DNA of 64,000 nucleotides from Syngnathus acus (taxonomy: Eukaryota; Chordata; Actinopteri; Syngnathiformes; Syngnathidae). Below, in pieces: positions 1-14,285 of this stretch. Both the position numbers and the translations under genes were made by a program. The stretch is taken from the NCBI RefSeq assembly GCF_901709675.1, contig NC_051103.1, positions 7,983,501 through 8,047,500 of the forward strand, in the 5' to 3' direction. The notes under the pieces are model-generated. The model made no database searches and was not told the origin of the DNA. It was given only the letters and a program-made list of their open reading frames with translations. Within the stretch, counting starts at the first letter, position 1. Each line of letters opens with the position of its first letter.

Positions 1-3000
1 TAATGGATGACATCACATTGCGGTTCATATGCGAGGAGTTCTACGGTGTCACTTTTCACATGCCGTACACGAGCGTCATGGTAGGCGTCCGCATTTATTC
101 GTCAGTCCTTAAATGCTGTTTTGGGGGGCCTCTTTGTAGTCCTTATGACCTCGGAAGAGAGATGCAAAGCCGCCTCGCCTCGTTGCTCATCCTCAGAATG
201 TTATGATACTTTGCGTCTTGATCTGAAGTGAAAGATACCAGCTTCTGGTAAATACCAAGCCGACTGTCAAATATTTACGGGGTAGAACATGAGCCTGCCT
301 TGGGGCGTCACTGAAAGCTCTTAATGCCCACCAACCTACCTCAATGCCATTTTTCCCAGGAGCTGATCTGTCTATCAAACTACTATCACTCCGATAGATC
401 AATAAAGTTGAAATTAAGCCTGGGAAAATCATTTGGATGAATAGCACCTGCTCAAAAATTCAGGATTACCTCGTTGGTGTATCGAGAGTCACCTGAAAAC
501 AACCAGCGTGGTTTGTAGTGTCCCGAGAACAGCTAACTGACAATCCCGTCTAATTTGTATTCAGAACTTGAGTTTCGCAAAGCAAAGCAATCTGGAATAA
601 CAAAGGCAAAACATAAATAACAGTGAAATAATATTGTTCTGTCATTCATAAAAGATTGCAAAAATCGCATGTCCTCTGCTTGACTGGTCCATTTTCAGTT
701 CATGTAGTTTTCTACTTCACTCCTTCGAGCTGATCAAAGTATTTTTGAAAAGGATGAAGATATTTCACTCAACTATGCATTGCCATCCAGACTTCAAAGG
801 CAGTGAATTTAAGATTCATAACTGTGGGCTTTGGAAGCTAACGGAACCAAATGATGTAGAAATTTGGGATGATAATGCAAAGGTTGAATTGTTTTTCTAA
901 TTTGAGGGGAAAGGTGTTGAATTTGTTTTGCACATTGAGGGAAAGAGAAGTTAAAAGCACTGGAAATGAATGACAATATTTTGGAGTAGCCAAGTAGCGC
1001 TGATATTTTAAAGGGATGGTGTGTATAAATTTATTTTAATATTTAATGTTCATTCATTTGAAAAATCCATGATTAATTCCAATAATAGGCAAACTACTCA
1101 GTGTACATTTTTTAATATGATCTTGCCTCACCTGACATGTTTCAATGCTTTTAAATCATCCTACCACAAACTTTCAGCATTTCTTCTCATAGTGCTTGTG
1201 TCAGCCTTCACCTCACATAAAAAAACTATTAGCACACAGTGCAGTAGCAATCAGTGTTGCAGATGTTAGAAGATGTTTTACTGTCTGTGATTGTCAGGAG
1301 CCAAAGGATTAAGGCCCCATTGAGATCAACTGGAGAAGGCGGCTTGTTTACCGACAACGTTTGGGAGGAACGTATCATCTGAGCTGGCCGGCCGGGAGCT
1401 GCACCTAATTAGAAACAACTGGCTGGAAGTTCACTTCAGTTTTTTTGTTACTAGCCTACTGCGACTTGAGGCACGTCTCCATCTTTCCAAGTCACCTCTC
1501 CATACAGTACCCAAGGATTTTACGCATGACTAAAATGATAATAATGCCAAGCCCTAGCAGTTAATTCCCAAGTTCCTTTGTGGGCTTCAAACAACATGCT
1601 AAAATCACACTTGTCAGGTCAAATCTGTTTCCAATTGGCTCTGGAATTTCATGTGTTTAAACCCAGGCCCGAGCGAGTCTTCTAAGAGCGATTACATCAT
1701 GTACCTGGTTAACTGTAGGTGCCTCATGGTGCTTTAATCCCTCACCCCGCTGTTTGGAGTTGAGTCACTTATCATTAGTGGTGACATCACCAATGGATCG
1801 CGCCGGAGATCAACAAGCGCGCCGTTTCCAATGTATGAACTTTACCACGATGCAAGGTGATTACACGTCTGGCAATATCAGCGTTTGGCACACCTCAGCG
1901 CAGTCATGAACCTCTATTCCAAACTTTCAAGTCAATCTATGCCTGACATCTTATGATGTGGTGATGTAATTCCTCATTCAGTTGGAATCGGATCATTCAG
2001 CTCACCTCCAGACGGGTACGGTTTAGGTCAACCAGGTGATGGGGTTTCATGTCAACATTTCTCAGAGTAGAGACTAAATAATCTCAAGCAGATATATAGC
2101 GCCTTTAGAGCTAAACAGATGATGTTACTTAGCTTCAGATTCTCACCTGACACTTTTATTAATGGAGTCTGTAGAAATAAATTGAGTGCGAGATTGACCG
2201 AAATTGAGATGCAGTGAAATTTATGGAAAGTTGTGATTTGTGCATGAAAAGATAAAATGGTATGTACAGGCAGCATAGAACAGTGCACATCTGCGTTCAT
2301 CGTCAAGCCAGATATTTCAGGGTTATTTGAGACAAGACAAAAAAAATAAATCAAGCCTCCCATTAAAATAAACTAATTCTATGGACTACGAAGAAGGTTT
2401 GACGACTTTTCTTGTTATGAACATGGAGCAGTCAGTGCCTGCGGCTATTTTAATGATGGAATGATTGATAATTATTGGATTGAAAAGCACCAATAATAGA
2501 ACTAAAATGAAATCTCATTGAATCATTATGTTTTTTGTTCTTTTTTAAATGACTTCAAAAGTTGGATGACTGCCAGTGTGTAAACCAACGCGTAGTGCGA
2601 AGTTGAACGCTACGCTTTACGTCAAAAGAAATTGTTCTTGTCTCACTGACGTCACCACGCAATGCATTGAGCCACAGCAGCTGTGTAAACGCACACTTCC
2701 AAAAAAATGCAAGCTCCCGCTTCTTCTGAAAGGGACAGGTGAATAAAATCTTGGCACTATTATTATGCATCAATTTACAGAGAGGTCAACGTAAAAGAAG
2801 CTAAGGATTGGAGCTCTGTTGTTATACACCCCCACACGCACGTCGCTCTCATGAATCTTTTTTTTTTTTGTAAAACACACATTTCACTGTATGCACAGTG
2901 GGGGGAGAAAAAAAAAAAGACTAGGGGAAGTTCTTGTCGCGGAAAAGGCATTTAAAAGCAAGCCAACCTAAACAGGAGATCTTTGTGTTTGGAACAAATG

Positions 3001-6000
3001 TGACAATGGCTATGGCATTCAGATTAAAGATTAAATGTAACATCTTCATGTTACCATCATTCATAGGCCTCAGTATTCAAAGTATCACATTGATAAATGA
3101 TGTCATCCTGGACCCTCTTTGTAATCATGTGACACATCACCGTGAGCTCCGAGACGAATGGTATCAATTTGCGTTTTCAGCCCATTGTTGAGTGAGGAGG
3201 AAGGGTTAGGACGCAAACATAGACCCACCGTGGTCTTAAATCAACAGACGGGCATTTCCCCAAAACTTACTCCAAGTTACATAGTATACATGTCTTTGCA
3301 TGTTTTGAAGGGAAGGATGGAAAATGTTCCCGTCATCTTCATCTTTGCGAGATATTCCCTCCCCTCTTTGAAAAGGAGGGGGGGGGGGATGAAAAACAAA
3401 ACATTGCATTCTCTCCCTTCTCCATTGCAAGCATGCGCCCCGTCCCCCGGAGAGAGTGCACCAGTGGCGTCCAACAGAAACACCAAACAGAAATAGAGCT
3501 GCTATTTCAGTCTGAACCCACTGTTATTTTTAGAAGTGACTTGTTCTATGGTAAATGACTACATCATTAGGTCACCCCATACACTCCTTACGTACGGCGG
3601 ATGACTCACAACAAAGTATGCGGTGACGTTAGCCCCATACTGTCCACCTTCATGTTCGGATCAAACATTTGATACCTGGCTCATTTACCCGATTCAATCA
3701 ACAGGGGTTACAATAACTAGCCTTCGTCTGCTTCTTGTTTAAACAGATGCTTGGATATTAGATCAGATCAGGATCAGACCTCATATTGATTCCTTTCATG
3801 TTTGCCCATTGTGGACCAGTTCCACCATGGCCGCCTGCCTCTGACGGCACGTCATGAGATTCGTTTGTGGCATGAGAAAGAAAGAAAATGCAAACATGTA
3901 ACAGGATATTGCATTTGTAGGTGTGCCAGCCCAAAACTTAATGAAACAAGCAAAAAGACACGTGCTTCCAATTTCTTACCATTTCAAGTACGTTGGCCAG
4001 CGATGTAAATCAAAAGGTAGGTTAAATGTAAAAACCTTTATAGGAGATTACCATGTATCACAAAATCAAAAACAGAACAATCCAAGAAACATGACTAGCG
4101 CTCTTAACAGTACATTTGGTTTATACAGCACAGAGTCTAATGCATTGTACAAGCACGAGAAAGAGGGAAAGAAATTGGATTATGAAGTCAAAGTTAGAAA
4201 TAAAAATAGGACTAAGGACGATCTCCATTGTTCAGACAAAGGGGAACTAAAATGGGGAAAATCCCGATAAAAATAATCTGAAAAGGGATGCATGGTATTA
4301 CATAAAAAAAATAAAATAATCTTCAGGCGTCTAACTGCAAATATACAAGGTTTATTTTTATTGTTGAATTAGGATAGTGGATATTTTACACATGCATTGG
4401 AAAATGACATGTCAAAGGCAGAAAAAGAAGGAAGTCACTGATCAAATCTGCATAATGCAAATGCATTAAGTGAGCATTCTGACCTCGGGGGGAGGTCGCA
4501 GCAGAATTCACTTGTCTCGTCTGGATAACTACGATACTGGAAAGTGGACGTCTCAACATCTGCGGAGGAGTTTTGATGACAACAGTAGTGTGGCAAATTC
4601 AAATAAGTCAATCCAATTGTTGTTTATGGAAAGCAGCTGGCCGAGCAGCACATGTTGGTAAGTGGAAATATGAGCCGCTCGCTCGCTGAGTGCTGTGTTT
4701 GTCTGTGTATCAAAATGTCTTTCATTTGTACACTGGCTGGCAAAGCCAGACACTTTCAAGCATCTGATGCCATTTGTTGTGTTTGGTGGCAACATCATCC
4801 ATCTGGACAGGTCTTGGTCGACTCGGCAAAGCTGCTCTCATAACAAGATAACTAGCCTCTATGGGTTGACTGAAAAATAAAGTTAGTGTTTGCTTTCAGT
4901 CATGTACAAACGCTCTTATCCCTGTATTTATTTACATGCACTGAATCAATTCATCTGTAATGCAGCCAGCAGTCATGTTCTGGATAAGCTTTCATTTCAA
5001 AACATTTGGATTTAATTATCATGGGGATATGATATCCAAACAATCTGGTTTCTTCCATTAATAACATGATTGTGGTATGGCGGCATGAGCTAAACCTGCA
5101 GTATATTTTCAGAGATTTAGAAATGGTTATGGGCATGAGGCAAAACTCAATTTCAAGTAATGACACAGTTTATGTTGAAGGGTTTTAAGAGATCTTACAG
5201 AGGAAGTGTCTGGCTCTATCGCCACTTAAAAAACAAACATGAGTCTGGTAACTGGCGAACGGAGCTTCGGGACCGTGCCGTCAACACGAGGAAGGGGAAA
5301 CTGCTCAAAGGTTTTGCGTAGCTGATAACTAGAAACTGAGGAAAGCGAATGCCACAGCGCCGTGTGCTGCTTAACAGATAAAACACCAGAGTGTGATATC
5401 CTATTAATAGTATTGGGCCATGATGCAAAAATTGAGCTGCAAAATTGTGGGACTGTTTGTTTGTTGAAGAGGTCCAAAAGTTTCATTTGTTGATAGAATC
5501 AAAGTCAATGATGTGATCTGTGAGGCACTTATTGACAGTGAGTCTTATGTGACCACTGTAGTTTTTGCTAGCACAACAAACAATTGGCAGGAGTCCCATT
5601 AAAACCACCCTCTGGTGGGTTTTTTTTGCAGACATGGAGTTCACTAAGGAGATATCTGGCAAGTCTGGGCACTTAGAAGCGCACACTTTGCTTTGTCTTA
5701 AGCCAAGAAACTAGCAAACCCCTCAATTATGCATCTGCGACCAAGATATTGCTTTTAAACAAAAAAATCTGTAGTGGGGTAGATTATTCATGATGTTATT
5801 TTGTTCTTCTCTGGCTCGGAATATAGTAACTCATGGATTTCCATGATCATTCAAATTTAGCCGAGAGAATGTACAATAGGCCATACATTTGTACAAACTC
5901 TGCAAATCCAATAAATCTGTCTGTCCTGCTGTCCATCTGTCTGTCTCTCTCTCTGTCTCTCGCTCTCATCTCTATATTTTGTTTGAGCTGAATTTTGGTG

Positions 6001-6932
6001 CAAAGCTCCTTGAGTACATGACAGTTCAAGCAAGTTAATAGTGTAGCACACATGTTCCCAGTTTAACATTCAACGTGCATTCATCGTCAGCTGATGAATT
6101 ATTACTTGAACACATCCCGCCACATGTGTCCAATTAGAGTCCAAGTTAACTGTATTGGCACAGCAATTCTACATTATTCGTGACGCTGAATTGCAGCAGA
6201 CTGCTTTTCCTGTGATGTCTAATTACATGGTAAGACATGAGTAATTGGAATAATAACTTATGTGTTTCTGTTATGAAGAAATCCTGCCAGATGTAAAACA
6301 TCTGGTTCGGTACTGTTGTTTCTTATTGTATAACACTCGGACAACTACATTTTCGACATTTCTCTTCCATTCTTTCTTGCTGTTTATTTGCAAGTGAATG
6401 ATGACTAAAGGATAGGCTATAACATTTATAAACATGGTGAAAGAGTCACTTTCCCGGTATGTTTTGCTTCATTATCTGTATGCCGTCCTAGCAGATGTTT
6501 AGTATTTGGCAGAATATGAGAAGACGACGTCCCAATACACGTCACAATTTATCTTGCTGAGTTGGACTGAATCATATGATTGTTTTTGTTGAGTGTTTAT
6601 CAGCATATTCCCTAGATGGACTTCCATTTTTCATTTTGAATGTATTCAAGTACATCTTCAAAAAGACCCAAATATGTGGTAAGTTAAATAATCCCTTTGC
6701 TATGACTTTATTCTACATTCATGCACTAACTGGTTTTAAGATATCATTGCAGAATCTGTCAAATAGCTTTGTGAGTTTGTGACGAGGCTTAGAGGGATTG
6801 AGTTCATGAGATGGAATCCTTGTCCAGATGCTTTCTATTCTTTCAACCTTCATCAACCTTCAACCCTGTGCAATATATACGCTAGTGACTTGACAAAAGA
6901 TCAGATGTACATGAAAATCTGAAGTGGAAATA
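1..6932. other. Non-coding, no gene seen
   Basis: I see no supportable exon here. The open frames are short, lack recognisable domains and are not bounded by coherent splice signals. The DNA is AT-rich with A/T homopolymers (for example about 2,860-2,920) and a TCTG/CTCT-rich tract near 5,920-5,970. It is part of the roughly 35-kb gene-poor stretch upstream of myocd and may hold regulatory elements, but nothing in the sequence alone proves that. Confidence 0.6.
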
Positions 6933-7011
6933 TTAACTCATTCACTGCCAGCCCAGTTCAAATATACGTATCTTTGACGTCTATGGCCGTCAATGGCATT
7001 GAATGAGTTAA
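6933..7011. repeat. Short palindromic MITE bounded by TTAA
   Basis: The element begins TTAACTCATTCACTGCC and ends with the near-perfect inverted copy of that sequence, so the 79-bp unit folds on itself. Both ends are TTAA, the target duplication used by piggyBac-type transposons. I infer a non-autonomous piggyBac-like remnant. It has no coding capacity. The family assignment rests only on the TTAA ends. Confidence 0.65.
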
Positions 7012-9429
7012 TACAATGATCTGTTCCAAATGGTTACAAATATATTTCTGTCATTAAGTAGCAGTTCCTTAAAATGCTATTTGAACTTTTTCTTCCATTT
7101 TATTTAAAGCAGAGATGGGCTGCTGATCACCTTTCATCATTTGCTTTGTAAATTGGCAACTCTTTATTTACTCTGCCTGATTGGACTCTCAGTGGTGTAA
7201 CACAACCTGTGCTGGAGAATGTAATGATCTCACAAAGCGTGCAGATGTATCCAGTCTTTCTTCTTTTCATGAGAAAACCTATTAGTGTCCTAATTGCATG
7301 TTCCTAATGACACAACAAATTCCTGTTTACACACAAGGATCTTGAAGTGCTTACAAAAGTGCTTGGCCAGTGTTTCAATGTAGTATATACGCACTGTATA
7401 TACCCAATGGCATACTTTACATATTCTTGGCCACGCACAAACAGAATATTAGCAAACAGCTTGCATTCCCCTCTAACAACTTTCTCCGAGTAAACAATCG
7501 TGTATACGCTTGTCCGGCAAATCAACAATGTTCATTTGTAGACACGGTGGCCTGTTTTAAACAGCTATTGACTTTGTGTCAGGAAAGCCGTGATTTCGAA
7601 ATGCGAAGAGGATTTTTGGACTCGCTTTGGATTAACACTGCTCTGGTGGCCGGATAGGTTGTGCTACGGGCCTGGCATTAAACCAATACCGGTTTCCACC
7701 CATCCCAATGAAGAAATGTTCCACTGGAAAGCCAGAAATCTGTCACAGCATTTGTTGCAGATCTGTTAATTATCTTATTGTTATATAAGGAAAATTTATC
7801 GACGCAGATCAGAGGAGGTAGTGAAGTCAAGGTTCCCGGAATCATCCCAATTTAATAATGAGGATCAGCGGCTTCGCGCAATACAACTTGTTACAAACGT
7901 AGACATTATTCATCCTCTGCTAGTTCGCCAGTTGACCTCCTTGATGACGGCACGCGTGGCTGCGAGGAGATTTGTGGCACGATTGGAGGTTTTTTTTTTT
8001 TACCTCCAGACAGCAAAGTGTAGCACGAGACTTTCGTTGCTTACATTTGTGTATATTCATTTTTTACACGTAAGCCCTCATCATTTATCAGCGCACGTAG
8101 GATTGCGAGGAATGAACCATGTAAAACATCATACTGTCGCCTCTTGACTGTTTTGTATAAGTCTGAAGTGTCATTGGAAAGCCATGGAAAGTCTTCTGGA
8201 AAGAGTGTCTGGAAAATGGGAATTTTATTAATTTCATGTCTGAAAGGTATGGTTTTAAATGTTCTGCTTTCGTACGTGTCCCTTTTACATTCAGGATTAG
8301 TGTGATGTCGCTAAGATATTCCCCAGACCACTTAACTTGACAATCGTGGAAAAATGACTCGTTCCATATTTGTTTTTTTCTAGTGATGTGGTTCAAAATT
8401 CAGTAGATAAAATGATCATACATATCTCTAATGACTGACGCGCTCTTGGTAATAAATGTTCATGTGTTTACGTGTTTGCCGAAATGAACACAACCACCCT
8501 GACTCATTCGATTTAGCGGACGCCGAACGCTGCTCCAGCCCACGGTGAGCTGCCCTCTGGGATTAAAAGGCTGTTTTGGCAATATATGAGCTCATGGGTA
8601 ATTGGCTGTGGTGATATTTCCTGCTGAATGCTACCAAGTTCTTTTGTGGTCACCTTCATGGTTGGCTGGTTGTAAGGCTGGTAATTGAGCAGCACTTTTG
8701 TCTCGCAGGCTGTGAACCACGATGGGGAACTTATGTACAGTATTCTGACCTTTCTACTTCAATGAATCAATAGACAAAAGACAAAATCTATACTGAAGAA
8801 ATCGAGAGTTGCTTTCACAGGAACTAAAGAGCCAAGGCCTGTTCTTGAAAAGCAACCTTTTGATACGCTATCTAATGTGCCTGTATCGACGATGTAGTCA
8901 TAAGAGGCCTTGACTTCACCAAAATAGTGTCCAGAAAGGGCAGCGGTCTGGACAAATGCAGTTGTGAATTCCTTCACTGAGTTACAACATTGCTGTTTGT
9001 TTCATGAAACAGATGTTGCAGCGAGTCTATCAATCAAGGAGCAAAGGATGAGGTGGATTTTAAAAAGAAGAAAAAAGAACTCACTGAGAGTAGTGACACA
9101 TTCTGAAATATTCAAAACTTTTAAGGGAGAGATGGATGGCAAAAAAGTGGAAGATGTTGCTGTTGGCAGTTTGGTCGGATGAAATGGTTGAAGTCATAGC
9201 TGAGAGAAGTCGCATGACATCATGTCAGCATAATTTGAGTGGAAAGTCTTTACAGCCTTCTTATCACGTGGGAAAGAATGATGTTTTCAGCAAGCATCAA
9301 GCCTTGCAAACATGCTTGCCTTGGTTTCATTTGCAATTTGGGGGAAAAAAATATTAGGCAATACATTCTTATTTTTACAGAAGGTGAAAATCAATATAAT
9401 TCTTTTGATAGAATATTACAAATAAATAA
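7012..9429. other. Non-coding, no gene seen
   Basis: No exon, RNA gene or recognisable repeat stands out. Open frames around 7,821-8,147 and 8,088-8,396 have no family resemblance and no splice context. Confidence 0.55.
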
Positions 9430-9620
9430 AAACTGTTCATGTCATTTAAAAAGATGAATGGTAATAAAAATTGCTAGCTATATCTTTCTTTTTTTTTTTT
9501 TTAAAGTAAATACTATTTTGCAATTTTAGTATCGATGCCATGCACAATTAGTATTGTCCAGGCCACATGAATTGATGTGGCGGGCCGTATCTGGCCCCCG
9601 GGCCTTGAGTTTACCAACAT
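9430..9620 (+). repeat. hAT-like MITE fragment (GTGTCAAA family)
   Basis: The block ends with the GC-rich tail (GCGGGCCGTATCTGG, then GGGCCTTGAGTTT) that also ends the intact copy at 18,032-18,294. Its interior matches, in reverse complement, the interior of the copy at 53,540-53,788. The terminal repeat is decayed and no target duplication is visible, so the left boundary is approximate. Confidence 0.65.
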
Positions 9621-12600
9621 GCGCATCTCCAAACCCTGCATTAGCGCCTGAGCGTACCTGAATACGAATACGCCCCAAAGAGCCTTGTACGAATTTTAAA
9701 CAACAGCATGACTTCTGGAAAGAGTACACCTAATAGTTTCCACCCCATAAAATCTCCCTTCAACATGAAACATATCAATCTGCCAGAGCTGTTTTGTTTA
9801 CTTTGAATCCTCAAAGCAACTTTGCAGGCCGTTGTGCATGCGCTTGCTGACGACGCTGTGTCTAATGTCTGCATGAGACTCAGTTTGTACTTGTGACATT
9901 TATTACAAAGCTGTCATAGAATAGCTTATGGTGTCTTTTTACTGTCATGCTTCTGGAGTGTGGGCCTATTTCCAAATCGCCTGCAAAGTCAAACCTGTGT
10001 CACTGAAGCATCCCTCTGCTTTTCTGGAAGCACGTGTTGCAAATAAAATGGGAAAAACACGCAGTACGACATCCAAACTAAAATGTCATCTGACACTCCA
10101 AATCTTAGCCGGTAAAGATTTGTAAGCTTTTCACTGATGGGATCTCATGGCAGCATTATTTCATGACCTCGGAAAGGTTAATACCTTTTACTGGCAACTG
10201 ACTTCCTTTGGATCAAAGTTGAACACAGAGGTTAGATGCTCGAGTTACTCAACATGCCGTGCGCTCTATTGTGATTGGCATTATTTGGTGTTTTGGTGCT
10301 TTTTGGATTATGCTGTTCACCTGCTCACATATGAATGGTCAGTGAGATAGAGGCTTTTCATTCATGCTTTTATTCAGTGGCAATGAGCAAGTCTATTTTT
10401 CTTTTTAATGGAATGTTTACTAAAACAAAATCAGTTAATATAGTAATTTTACAGATTTTTTCCTTATGAGTGAATTTTTGTTCTTTGTTTCCTCATAGTA
10501 AAAATAACTTTTGACTTTATGCCAATAAATTCACAACTAACGTCTTGTAGTAACTTGTGTTTTTGATTATCTATAAGTGGATAGCTTAGTGCAGTGAAGA
10601 TTCATAGCCTTAGATCAATGAACCACTTCTAACCTCCAGACCTGTGCACCCTACAATCCCCTCAAACGTCCCAGATGCCATTAAAAAGGAACGCCTTTTC
10701 ACCTGTGACCCTTCTGTTTTCACCATAGTGCCATTTTAACAACAGAGGTTGGAAAAAGCGGATCTTTGTAATCAAATTCATCTCATTAACAGACATTTAT
10801 TTTGTCATGATTTTGCTCGAAGAAATTCTTGCCCACCCACGGAGGCCTTTCTTTTTGGGTAAGACCCACGTCTTGTCTTGTTCCTGGATCTCGGAGCTGT
10901 CCTGGATGTAAACAACCTCAATGTGACAAGGGAAGGAATCAAAGTGTATTACTCTTCCTGACAGAGCCGTTCAACCACACAAGAATTCAGATAGCATGTG
11001 CTCACTTTACTTTATCACACAAGAAAAACATCACAGTTAAAGGGAGGATTATTTCAAATATAAAAAAAAAAATCCACAGTGGAAAAAGGGTGATGTGGCC
11101 AAGTCAAGTCCCTAAAATAGAGTGCAGTCTGAGAATGAATTAAGGAAAGGTAAGCGGTGTTGTTTGGTGTCTTTTTTTGTTCCACTCAATGTTTCATTTA
11201 CCTCTACAACAACCTGAATCATTTATCTTCACTCTGCTGGATAAACTATTTTCTTGGCCTTTCAAAGATACGTCAGCCATGTCAGTTGCGGGGTATTATT
11301 GTTTTCTTTTAATAAATGGTCTTTTGCGCTGTGTTTAATGTCAATGTTTTGGTTGAAGAATGCTAAGTTAGCAGGTGTGTGTGAAGTGCTCTTCTTTTGT
11401 TTACCAGTCTTTTTGGCTCTCGCACTTTTAATGTGATGAGCTTATAGTTGTGCTCACTCACCCACCATGTTGAAGACAAGTCAAGAAGTCATTTCTAGCT
11501 ACACGTGTCAGAGCTGAGGATAAGCCTGGCAGTCATGCAGACACCAAGTAACCTCACTTCATTCTATAGCACGCTGAAGATAAATGAACGTTTGTATTTT
11601 AGTGATGTAAATAAGGGGAATTTTCAGGCCGTCGCTAGAAAATCTGCAGACATGGTTCCCATGATAGGGTCGCGCCAGTGTGGTGGGCGGCTACTGCCGG
11701 CCCCCTTTATTTTATTTTTGACCAGAGACTCATGGGAAAGCTATTTCAAGACCTTTCTCCTGTTGAACTTACAAAATATAAAAGTAGTTTGGTAACAGGT
11801 GCAATACAGTGACTTTCTGAGTCCGAATTGTTAGTCGATATTTTTATTCAAATAAATATGGTTTTACTGTCCGATGAAAACCATCTTTCTTCTTTTAGTA
11901 GAAATGGAAACGTACTATAGAACTCGCACCTCTGAACTCCCTATTCTCGGTATGGTCCTAATAAAATGACATGGGCAATTCCTTCAAGACCTAGTTCAGG
12001 TTTCCTTAGTTCGTTGTCCGAGACATTCTCAGCACTTCATGTAACTAATGGCGAGGTCAAAACACCTTAGCAGCATTACAGTGGCATTTTGGCCTTGCTT
12101 TAGCTTCATTCCTGCCAAGGCAAAATGGCATTTTGGCAAAATCTCCCACCCTAGTCCTTCATTCCCTCAGGACTTCTCGAGAACATGAACACATCTTGTT
12201 TCCCATCTGCAAGTCTACAAACAAACGCAAACAAAGAATTTGGAATAGTGTTGCCAAAAAGGCCCATCGCAATACGTCATCCGTAAAAACAAGTCCAACT
12301 AATAAAGCTCCAAGACCAGCAAGAGGACTGTGACCAGAGTCCCACAATTTATCGGGGCTTTCCCTGTGGTCTGGAAAGTTATTTCTATCCATTGTATTAC
12401 GCACACCCCCACAACAGCAACTCCTGGGAGTCCCGTATCATGCCATCAACTGTTGAGCTTTCAAAAAAAAATCTGGCTGTCACAGAATCAAAATGATAAT
12501 AATTGGAAGAGCCCAAGACTTGAAAGGCCATGTAAACAGACAGTGTGAAAGTTCACATGGAGCCATTGCGCATCATGTTGGATTGAAAAGGCTCATGCTG

Positions 12601-14132
12601 GCGGATATGATTTGCGAGTCCCAAGCCACTTGCCCTTTCTGACACCATTAACTATTTCTTCTTGCAGAAAGCATGAATTTCCCATACAATAAACTCGCTT
12701 TTGTTAGCAACTCTCAGATCAAATTGTCGTGTATTAAGTGTCTCAACACATATTTCAGATGAAGTTAGCCAACTCCAGAGAGTGTATAATCTGCAGCGGT
12801 TATTTTTGAGAAATTCTTTGCAATTGTGATATTACCAGAACTGTGTTGTTGATTTAGCTGTCTCTAATGACACAAGAACGTCACATCACATCGAACAATT
12901 TGTTGCAGGAATATTAGTATTATGTCATTACTCTTTGCCAATCAGTGCCTGACTACAGGCCAGACCACAATTTTGACTCCCAGTAGACCTCTGTGACTCA
13001 CACAAAAACACAGATGTTACAAGGCAGAGGCACAAGTCGAAAGTCCAAGAGTCAGTCGAAGAGGGTCACATTGGAGTCCCAGACGAGGACATAAAATGAT
13101 GCATGAGAAGATTCTTGTCAATATAGTTAAGTGGAGGTATTTTGAGTATGGGGCAATGACATTATTAGACCCCCCCCTCCTGTCTATTTTATACTCAAGA
13201 GGGTCTGGGGATGGGAGAGGAATATGGGATGCTAGATTTCCCAGGCTAATATCCAGACCAGGGAAACTTCCCTGCATTTCTTGGTGGTCCAGACCAAACA
13301 GAATGCCTGGCACTGACCCCCACCTTAAACCCCTTATTTCTCCCACAGACTTGAATCCAGAGACTTGACACAGTTGCTAGAAATGTACACCGTAAATGTT
13401 ATTCGGTTCGTAAACTGCTAAGATTCCGAAGACTGGATCGGTTAACCGTACGTGTCCTATTATTGTGTTTTAGAAAGTTCATCGTAGGTGAGAGGGATGT
13501 ACTGTACCGTCCAGAGGTCAGGGATGGCAAGACATGTGCAAGAATGTGTCAATAAAAAAAACCTAAAGGCTCGGTAAATTCTTGAGATCAAAGCCAGCAA
13601 TTGCGTGGCAGAAAATACAAGATGTTCAGAGCGTCTAGATGGCTAACACAAGGCAGGAGGGAGGAGACAAGAGAAAGAACTTGGTCCAAAGAGGCTGAGA
13701 ATCTCTCAGGGCAAACGAGGGATTAAAGCAGAAGAGGCTCTGGAGCGTGTGCTCCATAATTGAATTTCATGCCTGCTGCCTCCTTCTGAAGTAGTGTAGC
13801 AAAGCAATCATTTGAAAAGAAAGCTGTTAGTCAAGACCGTTCCTAAGCTCAGAGTCGGACCATAGAAAATTTGGGATTACCCTGGCAGCAGTCGGTGATT
13901 TACTTCGCCAACACATGAATGTCATGTTTTGCTATATTATGGACACTTATCAGGACAATCACCTTCCACTGGTTATAATTATTAAGATAGCTTGATTGAT
14001 ATGAGTGTAGGTGGATGATTTGTTTTTGTGGATGATTGGAGGATTTGGGTGAAAAAGTTGTAGCTGATAAATGATTTGATAGAGCTTGACCGGATGATTG
14101 CTTTTGGTGTGATGGACAGGACTTAGACACCT
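9621..14132. other. Non-coding, no gene seen
   Basis: No coding exon or repeat family recognised. A local inverted arrangement of GGCATTTTGGC-type words occurs near 12,080-12,140. Open frames near 13,017-13,368 overlap on both strands and look like chance. Confidence 0.55.
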
Positions 14133-14285
14133 AGGAGCAATTTGGAGTGTTTATTCACCCTACCATGCATGCTTTTGGGAGTAAAGCGGAGGAACCCCAC
14201 GCAGGCACGGGGGGAACACGCAAACTCCACACAGGAGCCCGAATCAAACCCACAATCTCAGCACTGTGAGGTGGACGTGCTAACC
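14133..14285 (-). repeat. tRNA-derived SINE-like repeat fragment
   Basis: Read on the minus strand, the fragment starts with the GGTTAGCACGTCC head, runs through a GGTTTGATTCGGG box-B-like stretch, then a conserved TGTGTGGAGTTTGC core and the CGTGCCTGCGTGGGG arm. This string is widespread in teleost genomes as a tRNA-related SINE or SINE-like element. It is diverged, with small deletions. The exact family needs a repeat library. Confidence 0.7.

Noticed and set aside
13017-13368. Overlapping open frames on both strands near 13.0-13.4 kb as a gene
   Set aside because: Mirror-image frames in moderately GC-rich DNA with no domain, splice partner or promoter.
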